5,297 nucleotides of DNA from Syntrophaceae bacterium UBA7544 (GCA_002479215.1 DLME01000147.1:1-5297); one strand, 5' to 3'; positions 1 to 4,980 are shown, counted from the first letter of the stretch. Numbers and translations: made by a program. Notes: generated by a model not told the origin, from the letters alone.

Positions 1-735
1 TTAGATGTTGGTATCCATTTTAGAGCCCCTTGGAAAACTGTTTATCTATTTCCTATATTTGAGCAAAATGTGACATGGGTAGCTAAAAGTGAAAGCGATT
101 ATGCCTTTACCTTTCAAACATGTGAAGGGATGGCCGTCGGTGCAGATATAGGAATCACTTTTAATCTAAAACCGGATGCAATACCTTTGATATTTCAAAA
201 GTATCGATCAGGCATTCGAGAAATTACAGATATTTTTGTTAAGAATTATGTTCGGGATGCTATCAATCGAGCTGCTTCAAAAATTAAGATTGAAGACCTT
301 TATGGGCCCGGCAAGGAAGCTTTCTTTCAGGATGTAGAAGATTCAATTCGTTCCGATCTTTCTCCAATTGGGATTAATTTGAGTAAGATTTATTTGATTG
401 GCCGATTTGGTTTTCCTTCCAATGTTATTGTGGCTCTTAATGCTAAAATCGAAGCCACACAAAGAGCTGAGCAAAGAGAAAATGAATTAAGAGAAGCAGA
501 AGCGCAAGCCAAGAAGGAGATTGCTAAAACTGATGGTAATGCTAAATGTATGTACATTGAAGCAGAAGCACAAGCCCGATCTAGCCTTATCAAGGCAGAA
601 TCAGAAGCAAAGGCAAATAAATTGCTTGCTGAATCAATTACAAAAGAACTTGTAGACTGGCAAGGAGTGCAAAAATGGGATGGAAAACTACCACAGGTTT
701 CCGGTCAAACTACACCCTTTATAAATTTGAGGTAA
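1..735 (+). CDS. SPFH/Band 7 (prohibitin/stomatin-like) domain protein, 5' partial
   Basis: The reading frame is open from the first base, so the N-terminus lies outside the window. The GTG at 70 is not the true start, because the 23 codons before it encode family-typical sequence (FRAPWKTVYLFP). Visible order: the end of the SPFH beta region (residues about 1-60), a helical segment with YVRDAINRAASK (83-94) typical of the prohibitin-homology domain, then a long Glu/Ala/Lys/Arg-rich helix (about 148-215) of the kind that forms coiled coils in SPFH oligomers. The C-terminus, QKWDGKLPQVSG...PFINLR, matches bacterial and phage Band 7 proteins as I recall them. Those family members usually begin with a membrane anchor or lipoprotein signal; that part is missing here. 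SPFH proteins oligomerise on membranes and act as scaffolds, often affecting membrane-bound proteases. The role in phages is not settled. The next gene is a one-helix membrane peptide starting two bases downstream, so a shared membrane job is possible but inferred. Confidence 0.88.
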   Translation, partial: LDVGIHFRAPWKTVYLFPIFEQNVTWVAKSESDYAFTFQTCEGMAVGADIGITFNLKPDAIPLIFQKYRSGIREITDIFVKNYVRDAINRAASKIKIEDLYGPGKEAFFQDVEDSIRSDLSPIGINLSKIYLIGRFGFPSNVIVALNAKIEATQRAEQRENELREAEAQAKKEIAKTDGNAKCMYIEAEAQARSSLIKAESEAKANKLLAESITKELVDWQGVQKWDGKLPQVSGQTTPFINLR

Positions 736-736
736 T

Positions 737-850
737 ATGGAATATGTTTTAGCAGCATTCGGGATACTTTTTCTAATCGTTTGTTTGGGATGTTTGACAC
801 TATTGGCTATTTATGGAACCATAAAAGCAATAAGGGAGATGAAAAAATAA
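737..850 (+). CDS. 37-residue single-pass membrane peptide
   Basis: This is a small ORF with one hydrophobic helix (residues about 4-26, Val/Leu/Ala/Phe/Ile/Cys-rich) and a positively charged tail (KAIREMKK), which predicts a cytoplasmic C-terminus. It starts one base after the stop of the SPFH gene. The SD-like GAGG at 729-732 lies inside the end of that gene, so the two are probably translated together. Two cysteines (16 and 19) sit within the membrane segment. No family is recognised. It could be a partner of the SPFH protein, or a holin- or spanin-like lysis peptide, but there is no lysis cassette beside it and no lipobox, so I do not assign a function. Length, hydrophobicity profile and tight spacing support it being real. 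Confidence 0.6.
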   Translation: MEYVLAAFGILFLIVCLGCLTLLAIYGTIKAIREMKK

Positions 851-851
851 T

Positions 852-1031
852 ATGTTATGCGATAACTGCGAAAGCTTTATTATTCAGGAAGTGCAAAAAA
901 TGCATGGATTCAAGGGACCTTATGTGAATTATAAATGTGATATAGAACATACTCAGGATATATATGGAGGGAAATTTAGCCATTGCAACCGAAAATATTG
1001 GCTCGAAGAATTGAAAAAACTTGAGGAATGA
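852..1031 (+). CDS. 59-residue Cys-rich protein, possible zinc-binding
   Basis: The ORF runs from ATG at 852 to TGA at 1029-1031. It starts with MLCDNC, a CxxC pair at residues 3 and 6, and has two further cysteines at 29 and 45, the latter in a HC pair. Four cysteines in 59 residues suggest a small zinc-binding fold, though the last two are not spaced as a classic CxxC knuckle. The C-terminus is a charged helix (YWLEELKKLEE). The start follows the preceding stop by one base. The nearest SD-like sequence, GGGAG at 834-838, is 13 bases upstream, longer than ideal, so translational coupling to the upstream gene is likely. Function is unknown. Codon use and the absence of gaps to its neighbours argue that it is a real gene. 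Confidence 0.6.
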   Translation: MLCDNCESFIIQEVQKMHGFKGPYVNYKCDIEHTQDIYGGKFSHCNRKYWLEELKKLEE

Positions 1032-1050
1032 ATCTGATAACTGATAAGAA

Positions 1051-1362
1051 ATGAACTTTATAATTTACCCACCTGAAAACGCTGTTTTTTTTGAATGCCA
1101 GCAGTGCAAAAATCCTGCTATAAAATCCATTGAAGATAATTCAACAGAGAGAAGATGTTTATATTGCCAGATCAATAGTTTACCAACAAAAACAGGTCTC
1201 TATAATGTTGAGAATCAATATAATCAAACAGGAATTTCTTTTTGGGATGGAGATAAATGGGGTGAATGGTCAGGTGTAAAAGGTAATTGTATGCATTATG
1301 GAGATGCTAACGTTGTGAAATATGAATATATTGGAGAAAGTGACAATGAACCTGATAACTGA
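1051..1362 (+). CDS. 103-residue zinc-ribbon-like hypothetical protein
   Basis: Two CxxC pairs, at residues 16/19 and 36/39, separated by 16 residues, make a zinc-ribbon-like metal site. The second half has an aromatic stretch (SFWDGDKWGEWSG, about 63-75) and an acidic tail. Such WDG..W patterns are common in small phage proteins, but I cannot name a family. The ATG at 1051 overlaps the stop of an eight-codon remnant ORF (1028-1054) and has no clear SD, so it may depend on reinitiation after the gene ending at 1031. The 3' end overlaps the next gene by 17 bases. Metal binding is inferred from the cysteine spacing. DNA binding or a protein-protein role are both possible. Confidence 0.68.
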   Translation: MNFIIYPPENAVFFECQQCKNPAIKSIEDNSTERRCLYCQINSLPTKTGLYNVENQYNQTGISFWDGDKWGEWSGVKGNCMHYGDANVVKYEYIGESDNEPDN

Positions 1363-1510
1363 ATACAAAATATTTAATTCGAATGATGAAAATGTCCACT
1401 TCGATATCATCGCACAATCCAAAGGTGGCTGGAAACTGATTGACGAAGTGCTTGAATCAAGGGATAAGATTATCCTGATATTTTCTAAAGTTGTGAGGAA
1501 GGATGAATGA
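1346..1510 (+). CDS. 54-residue small protein with GGW pattern (DUF4177/DUF1737-like by eye)
   Basis: I place the start at ATG 1346 rather than the in-frame ATG at 1322, because GGAG at 1333-1336 sits nine bases before 1346 while nothing SD-like precedes 1322. The protein reads EYKIF near the N-terminus, GGWKLID at 27-33, and a hydrophobic strand IILIFSKVV near the end. This tyrosine-strand, Gly-Trp, terminal-strand order resembles small phage and bacterial proteins of the DUF4177/DUF1737 type, whose molecular role is unknown; the match is by eye and weak. It overlaps the upstream gene by 17 bases and shares ATGA (1507-1510) with the next gene, which points to translational coupling. Its first bases are a near copy of a sequence at 1027-1044 (see findings). 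Confidence 0.62.
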   Translation: MNLITEYKIFNSNDENVHFDIIAQSKGGWKLIDEVLESRDKIILIFSKVVRKDE

Positions 1511-1677
1511 ATCCAATATTTAAGTTAACTCCTGAAGAGAAAAAAGAAATCGAACAAAAGATGAGTGAAATAAATAATATCGACACACTTAATTTGAGTA
1601 AAGAGGCAGTTGATTTTATTTTGAGTTATCATGAAGAATTAGCAATAAAACTAATTATGAGTAGAGATCAAGAATAA
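1507..1677 (+). CDS. 56-residue charged helical hypothetical protein
   Basis: The start ATG overlaps the previous stop (ATGA at 1507-1510) and is preceded by a good purine-rich SD, GAGGAAGG at 1495-1502. The protein is mostly predicted helix: TPEEKKEIEQKMSEIN near the N-terminus, then a second helix EAVDFILSYHEELAIKLIM. It has no cysteine or tryptophan and no recognisable motif. Two amphipathic helices in so short a protein would suit a helical hairpin or a small oligomer, but this is inference. The stop TAA is followed without a gap by the next ATG. The first 14 bases nearly match those of the next gene (see findings). Function unknown. Confidence 0.6.
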   Translation: MNPIFKLTPEEKKEIEQKMSEINNIDTLNLSKEAVDFILSYHEELAIKLIMSRDQE

Positions 1678-1902
1678 ATGAATCCACTATTACCGCGGCC
1701 AGATCTATCCCAATCATTAAAAGATGCTGGATTTGTCTACAGAGAACCAACTGAAGATATGAAGAATCATCCTAAATATAAATTTGCAAAAGATTTTTTG
1801 GATAAACAAATATCTATCGATTTAACTCCAAAAGTATCCCAGAAAGGAATGATTGAGGTTAAACTTGAAAATGATTCTGAGACTTGCGAGGATAAGAAAT
1901 GA
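1678..1902 (+). CDS. 74-residue hydrophilic hypothetical protein
   Basis: The ATG directly abuts the preceding TAA (1675-1677) with no spacer and no strong SD, so expression probably relies on ribosomes finishing the upstream gene. The N-terminus is proline-rich (MNPLLPRPDLSQ), followed by YREPTEDMKNHPKYKF and a lysine/glutamate-rich tail ending CEDKK. No domain, signal peptide or membrane segment is visible. The last four bases overlap the next start (ATGA, 1899-1902). I do not recognise a family. The gene is supported by its tight fit into the array and natural codon use rather than by similarity. Confidence 0.58.
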   Translation: MNPLLPRPDLSQSLKDAGFVYREPTEDMKNHPKYKFAKDFLDKQISIDLTPKVSQKGMIEVKLENDSETCEDKK

Positions 1903-2147
1903 ATTGGATTAAATGTGAAGAGAAAGAAGCGCCAAAAAATGAAAAATTCCTATTTAAATATCATTATGGAATAGGATTAGGCGAATATGGTCAATGCTAT
2001 ACAACATTTAATGGAAATTCGGAAAGAACTCATGAAGCCTATATTTTGATATTACATCCATCAGAATGGGAAGAAAAAAATCCCTTTGAATGGAGTCATG
2101 AAAGAATGATTGAAATGGAGGTATCATGGATGCCCCTTCCAAGTTAA
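1899..2147 (+). CDS. DUF551-like protein, copy 1
   Basis: The protein opens with NWIKCEEKEAPKNE and closes with SWMPLPS. DUF551 proteins characteristically start with a WI-x-V-x-E-x-LP-like segment and end with an HWMPLP-like segment, so both ends fit, although here the usual LP is AP and the His before WM is Ser. At 82 residues it is in the normal size range. DUF551 genes are common in phages and prophages; their function is not known. The start is well supported by GAGG at 1888-1891, seven bases before the ATG, and by ATGA overlap with the preceding gene. It overlaps copy 2 by 22 bases. The middle part (residues 25-70) is divergent from copy 2. Confidence 0.72.
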   Translation: MNWIKCEEKEAPKNEKFLFKYHYGIGLGEYGQCYTTFNGNSERTHEAYILILHPSEWEEKNPFEWSHERMIEMEVSWMPLPS

Positions 2148-2356
2148 ATTGGATCAAAGTCGAAGATCAATTGCCTAAAAATAAACAGCCGATAATATTT
2201 AAAGCCAATTATCCATTGTTTTGTGCCGGATTCATGGAAAAAACTGAATCAGGATATCAATTCTATCATCAGTCCAGTGATCAAACTACTATATATCCTA
2301 TGCATGGCATTACTCATTGGATGTCACTTTACACTTATATAGAAAATCCCGAATAA
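2126..2356 (+). CDS. DUF551-like protein, copy 2
   Basis: LNWIKVEDQLPKNKQ (residues 7-21) is a close match to the DUF551 N-terminal signature, and GITHWMSL (61-68) to its C-terminal HWMPLP signature, with PL changed to SL. The length of 76 residues is usual for the family, whose role is unknown. The ATG at 2126 has GGAGG (2117-2121) four bases upstream, and the gene overlaps copy 1 by 22 bases in another frame. Copies 1 and 2 share the N-terminal WIK-x-E...PKN block and the C-terminal WM, which points to an old tandem duplication or acquisition of two family members. This is the last gene before a 104-base gap. Confidence 0.76.
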   Translation: MDAPSKLNWIKVEDQLPKNKQPIIFKANYPLFCAGFMEKTESGYQFYHQSSDQTTIYPMHGITHWMSLYTYIENPE

Positions 2357-2460
2357 CCAAATAAATTCCCTCCTATCAACAAAATACTTGAATTTCTAAT
2401 CTCAAAACCATATATCTAAATCTTGAATTAAAATAATGTCTTAACACAGGAGAGAGACAT
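2357..2460 (+). promoter_or_regulatory. AT-rich intergenic gap with weak promoter candidate
   Basis: This is one of only two real gaps in the window, and it separates the small-gene array from the probable head module. A sigma70-like pair can be placed: TTGAAT (2388-2393), a 17-base spacer, then TATATC (2411-2416), each matching four of six consensus bases. Other -10-like hexamers (TAAAAT at 2429-2434, AATAAT at 2432-2437) lack a convincing -35. The octamer CTTGAATT occurs twice (2387-2394 and 2422-2429), 35 bases apart. No hairpin terminator is visible. A strong SD, AGGAG at 2448-2452, serves the next gene. In DNA this AT-rich, hexamer matches are cheap, so the promoter is a guess resting on position. 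Confidence 0.25.
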
Positions 2461-2748
2461 ATGGAAAAATCATACCCTAAAAAATCGGGTTCAAATAATA
2501 CACGGCCAAATAAATCTGAGCGCGAAGGCTCAAAAGAAATGAAGTCTAATCCGGATAAAGGCCCTCCTATGCTTATGGGAGAGCACCACTTTGATAAGGG
2601 TTATGAATCAGATTCAGAAGTTTTTGACAGATCAAAATCATATCCAGGTGATGAGCAGCGTGGAAATGAATATGTGAAAGCAAACAAAGAAATGATCTCA
2701 CGTGATAGTACAAAGCTTAAAAGATCGAAATTTAGTAAGATTGCATGA
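2461..2748 (+). CDS. 95-residue hydrophilic, probably disordered protein
   Basis: This Lys/Ser/Glu/Asp/Asn-rich protein has no cysteine or tryptophan and few large hydrophobic residues, so most of it is likely disordered. KSYP occurs twice (residues 3-6 and 59-62). The one less charged block is GPPMLMGEHHFDKGY (34-48), which could be a binding segment. The start has a strong SD (AGGAG, eight bases upstream) and follows a clean intergenic gap, so it may be the first gene of a transcription unit. Its last four bases overlap the next start (ATGA, 2745-2748). No family is recognised. Being just upstream of scaffold and capsid genes suggests a virion or assembly role, which is inference only. Confidence 0.65.
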   Translation: MEKSYPKKSGSNNTRPNKSEREGSKEMKSNPDKGPPMLMGEHHFDKGYESDSEVFDRSKSYPGDEQRGNEYVKANKEMISRDSTKLKRSKFSKIA

Positions 2749-3194
2749 TTTCAGTACCTTATGCTTCTTCAGGTCAGGAATTAGGGGAAACGCGTCTTGA
2801 AATGACGCGTGACCTTATGCGGATACATTTGGAAAATGCGATCAATAAATGTAAACATTTGAAAGGCAAATATTACGTTTTATTTCACACAAAGCCTTTT
2901 CCGGAGATTCTGCAAAACTGTGCCTTTAAAGTTAAAGGTGTCCTAGTGGGCACTGAAAAGAAAAAGATCAAGCAACAAGTAATTTACGGAATCCCTATAA
3001 AGCCTCATATGATGCTATCAACTCTTTTATTCGGTGTTAATAACGATACTGGAGAGATAACCATAGAATGGGCTTTACCGGGAGACTGGCCTACTTGGGC
3101 AGTCGGGGGGACAAATGAGCCTATACCCGAAACCATAGCAAGTATTAAAGAATCGGGAATTCAGTATCACTATGCTGATTTCCTTCCTGACTAA
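2745..3194 (+). CDS. 149-residue hypothetical protein of the probable head module
   Basis: This looks like a folded soluble protein: an N-terminal amphipathic helix (about 14-40), alternating strands (YYVLFHTK at 43-50, FKVKGVLVGT at 61-70, QQVIYGIPI at 78-86), then ITIEWALPGDWPTWAVGG (105-122) and a C-terminal helix ending in an acidic tail. There is no signal peptide or membrane helix. The start shares ATGA with the upstream stop and has only a weak SD, consistent with coupling; a later in-frame ATG at 2802 is possible but not better supported. I do not recognise the family. Its place between the disordered small protein and the scaffold gene is where phages often keep small head genes, so a structural or assembly role is plausible but unproven. 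Confidence 0.7.
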   Translation: MISVPYASSGQELGETRLEMTRDLMRIHLENAINKCKHLKGKYYVLFHTKPFPEILQNCAFKVKGVLVGTEKKKIKQQVIYGIPIKPHMMLSTLLFGVNNDTGEITIEWALPGDWPTWAVGGTNEPIPETIASIKESGIQYHYADFLPD

Positions 3195-3311
3195 AAAATT
3201 TTGTTAAAAATGACAAGTAATTTCTTTAGCGTCGACGGCCTCCAATGCGGAGTATTTAACGGTCGCTAATGGGCATAAACGAAGCGGTGCCAGCTTCAAA
3301 AGGAAATAGAG
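3195..3311 (+). other. Leader region of the scaffold/capsid operon
   Basis: This is a 117-base gap. The first part (3195-3225) is A/T-rich with no convincing promoter or terminator hairpin. From about 3229 to 3297 the base composition shifts to about 57 percent G+C by my count, clearly above the surrounding sequence. The gap ends with the SD AAGGA (3300-3304), seven bases before the scaffold ATG. Two very short ORFs lie here: 19 codons from ATG 3210 to TAA 3267-3269, and 23 codons from ATG 3269 to TGA 3338-3340, which overlap as TAATG; neither has an SD. The third frame is open from 3214 to 3306 but has no ATG, GTG or TTG start. I favour a regulatory RNA leader over coding use. Confidence 0.5.
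3226..3297 (+). ncRNA. Putative structured cis-regulatory RNA with pseudoknot
   Basis: Hand folding gives several stems. TTAGCG (3226-3231) pairs with CGCTAA (3264-3269). Within it, CTCC (3240-3243) pairs with GGAG (3249-3252) around a five-base loop. Downstream, GAAGC (3281-3285) pairs with GCTTC (3293-3297), and its loop TGCC (3288-3291) can pair with GGCA (3272-3275) to form an H-type pseudoknot. The same GGCAT region can instead pair through GCAT (3273-3276) with the loop ATGC (3245-3248) of the first hairpin, so two exclusive states are possible. The last stem ends two bases before the SD AAGGA. This placement suits control of scaffold translation, by ligand, protein or ribosome movement. 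It matches no known class I could recall, and no covariation can be assessed from one sequence. Confidence 0.38.
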
Positions 3312-4010
3312 ATGTCAGAAGAAGAAGAAAATGTTCCTGAGCAGGAAGTTCAGGAGCAACCGGAACAAGTTGAAGAGCAAGTTGTAAATACTCCTGAGCC
3401 TAAGGAAGATCAGAATCAAATTAACTGGCGTCAGGCGAATGAAGTCATGCGATTGCAAAAGCAGCGCATTGATGAGCTGGAAAAAGATCGACAAGAGCGA
3501 TTTAAACCAGTTCAAGAGGTTGAAGAGCCAGACGAATTCGCTAATGAGGATCCGGATAATTATATTACTGTGGCTAAAGCTCGGCAAATGGCTGATAAAG
3601 CCGCTGAGAAAAAAGCCAAAGCCTTTGCTCAGCAAGCTGTGCAGGAATATGCAGCTCAACAGAATGTTGCACAATCGGAAGATCGGGCACGTTCTAAATA
3701 TGAGGATTACGATTATGTCATCGAAAACTTTGTTCTGCCTCAGATTAAAAACGACCCGGCGCTTGCATACAAAATAAGCCAATCCAAAAATCCGGCGGAA
3801 ACGGCGTATAAGCTAGGAAAATTAGACACTTTTGAGGATTCCATGACAAAGTCAGCACCAAGCCCCAAAGCTGAAAAGATCTTAAAAAACTCTCAGAGGC
3901 CAACGAGCTCGAATGCTGCGGGATCTCTTAAAACACAGGCTGATAAATATAGCAATATGTCTCCAGCGGATATATGGGCGGAATCACAGAAGTATGCGCG
4001 CAGGGCTTAA
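3312..4010 (+). CDS. Putative phage capsid scaffolding protein
   Basis: The features are those of a head scaffold: a strongly acidic Glu/Gln/Pro-rich N-terminus (residues 1-36), a helix with coiled-coil character (VMRLQKQRIDELEKDRQE, 45-62), an Ala/Lys/Gln-rich helix (86-125), a more folded part with YEDYDYVIENFVLPQI (130-145), and a basic C-terminus ending QKYARRA. Basic C-terminal tails bind coat protein in well-studied scaffolds. Length (232 residues) and position, 14 bases before the major capsid gene, are typical. By analogy it would direct procapsid assembly and then be expelled or cleaved; this is inference, since scaffolds have little sequence conservation. The start is supported by AAGGA seven bases upstream. 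The gene follows a probable structured leader. No protease domain is visible. Confidence 0.78.
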   Translation: MSEEEENVPEQEVQEQPEQVEEQVVNTPEPKEDQNQINWRQANEVMRLQKQRIDELEKDRQERFKPVQEVEEPDEFANEDPDNYITVAKARQMADKAAEKKAKAFAQQAVQEYAAQQNVAQSEDRARSKYEDYDYVIENFVLPQIKNDPALAYKISQSKNPAETAYKLGKLDTFEDSMTKSAPSPKAEKILKNSQRPTSSNAAGSLKTQADKYSNMSPADIWAESQKYARRA

Positions 4011-4024
4011 AATGGATTTAAGCG

Positions 4025-4975
4025 ATGACAATTACCACAAGTAACGCATTGCCTCCGCCAGTCCAACAATGGTTTGATAACGTGCTTTTATCACGTCCAA
4101 TGCCAAAGTTGATACATAAGCAAATGGCAATGAAAAAAGAGCTTCCACCTAACAGTGGACGCATTGCGAGATATCGCAGATATACAAACCTTGCAACTGC
4201 AACGGTGCCCCTTCCCGATTCAGGTTTGACACCTCCCGGGCAAGTTTTAAGTTCTGTTGACATAGATGCAAGATTAGACTTTTATGGAACATATGTCACT
4301 ATTACAGATAGTGTTATGTTCATTAATCAGGACCCTGTTTTAAATCAGACTGTTTCCCTTTTGGCGCAATCTATGAGAGAAACAGAAGACGAGCTAATCA
4401 GAAACATGCTCGCTTCTACTGCTTCAGTTATTAACTGTACTGGTGGAGTGAACGGGGATAGCCCAACTGAATTAAGCCGTAGCGATATTGACTCAACGAT
4501 CTTAGCATTGCTCGGAAACGATGCGATCATGATCTCTGACAATATTGAAGGAACTTTGAAATTTGGAACTGCTCCGGTGCGAGAAGCTTTTTGGGGAATG
4601 ATGAGTACTTCTGTTCTTGATGATTTGGAAGCTGTCACAGGCTTTATTTCTCAAGCGCAATACCCTTCAAACATGAACGTATTGAATGCTGAATGGGGTT
4701 CTGTTTCTAACATTCGTTTCTTGTACAGCTCGAAAGGATCTGTCACACCAAACGCTTCGTTGAACGGTAACAACATTTATAACATATTCGTCACTGGTCA
4801 GGAAGCCTATGCAATGATCGAATTGACGAATGCGACAGCGTCGTTTATTTACACACCTCCAGGGGGGCCAACTGACCCTCTTAGAAGGTTGCAACTTGGA
4901 GCTTGGAAAATGGCTCAAGTACCTCGGCTCATGAACGATGCGTGGCTCTTTAATCTACGCGCAACCCACTCATAG
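4025..4975 (+). CDS. Major capsid protein, N4-gp56 family
   Basis: The protein follows the N4-gp56 pattern throughout: an N-terminal helix with VLLSRPMPKLIHKQM (20-34), PNSGRIARYRRYTNL (42-56), the L-x-D/EG-x-TP-like turn PLPDSGLTP (62-70), FYGTYVTITD (86-95), NQDPVLNQ (101-108), the helix RETEDELIRNMLA (118-130), and at the end GGPTDPLRRLQLGAWK (280-295) plus LMNDAWLFNLRA (302-313). These HK97-fold proteins form the icosahedral shell of phages related in head structure to coliphage N4 and many environmental phages. At 316 residues it is within the family range and looks complete. An in-frame TAA at 4019-4021 rules out an earlier start. The SD is poor (GGA at 4014-4016), unexpected for the most abundant virion protein, so coupling to the scaffold gene is likely. 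Confidence 0.95.
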   Translation: MTITTSNALPPPVQQWFDNVLLSRPMPKLIHKQMAMKKELPPNSGRIARYRRYTNLATATVPLPDSGLTPPGQVLSSVDIDARLDFYGTYVTITDSVMFINQDPVLNQTVSLLAQSMRETEDELIRNMLASTASVINCTGGVNGDSPTELSRSDIDSTILALLGNDAIMISDNIEGTLKFGTAPVREAFWGMMSTSVLDDLEAVTGFISQAQYPSNMNVLNAEWGSVSNIRFLYSSKGSVTPNASLNGNNIYNIFVTGQEAYAMIELTNATASFIYTPPGGPTDPLRRLQLGAWKMAQVPRLMNDAWLFNLRATHS

Positions 4976-4980
4976 GAGGT
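4974..4980 (+). promoter_or_regulatory. Perfect Shine-Dalgarno overlapping the capsid stop codon
   Basis: AGGAGGT lies six bases before the ATG at 4987 and shares two bases with the TAG stop of the capsid gene (4973-4975). It is the strongest ribosome binding site in the window. It fixes the start of the following gene and implies high translation of that product. Confidence 0.85.

Noticed and set aside
70..72. GTG as the start of the SPFH gene
   Set aside because: The same frame is open to the window edge and the upstream codons encode family-typical sequence, so the gene is truncated rather than starting here.
390..593. Minus-strand 67-codon frame opposite the SPFH gene
   Set aside because: It is antisense to the Glu/Ala-rich coiled-coil region, whose repeated codons create Ser/Ala/Leu-rich reverse frames by default.
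1322..1345. Upstream ATG (1322) as the start of the 54-residue protein
   Set aside because: It has no SD and would overlap the preceding gene by 41 bases, while ATG 1346 has GGAG nine bases upstream.
3195..3228. Promoter or terminator just after the 149-residue gene
   Set aside because: TTGTTA (3201-3206) and ATGACA (3210-3215) have no acceptable -10 at 16-18 bases, and there is no GC-rich hairpin with a following T run.
3226..3297. Hammerhead, pistol or twister ribozyme in the leader
   Set aside because: CTAATGG...CGAAGC only loosely recalls the hammerhead core and lacks the required CUGAUGA and GAAA. The order of helices differs from pistol (the partner strand of the long stem is 5' rather than 3'), and the twister core is not matched.
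3315..3330. GAA/GAG run at the scaffold start as a simple repeat or slippage site
   Set aside because: It simply encodes the acidic N-terminus (EEEE), and no alternative frame product downstream would be meaningful.
3439..3777. 112-codon open frame on the plus strand inside the scaffold gene
   Set aside because: It is an out-of-frame shadow with very basic, low-complexity composition and no SD or conserved pattern.
3315..3782. 155-codon open frame on the minus strand opposite the scaffold gene
   Set aside because: Its Leu/Phe/Ile-rich product is the antisense shadow of a Glu/Gln/Lys-rich gene. The sense frame has an SD, operon context and scaffold-like composition.
4018..4918. Three minus-strand open frames opposite the capsid gene (4018-4263, 4345-4638, 4667-4918)
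   Set aside because: All are wholly opposite a confidently identified capsid gene, have no supporting start signals, and run against the uniform plus-strand layout.
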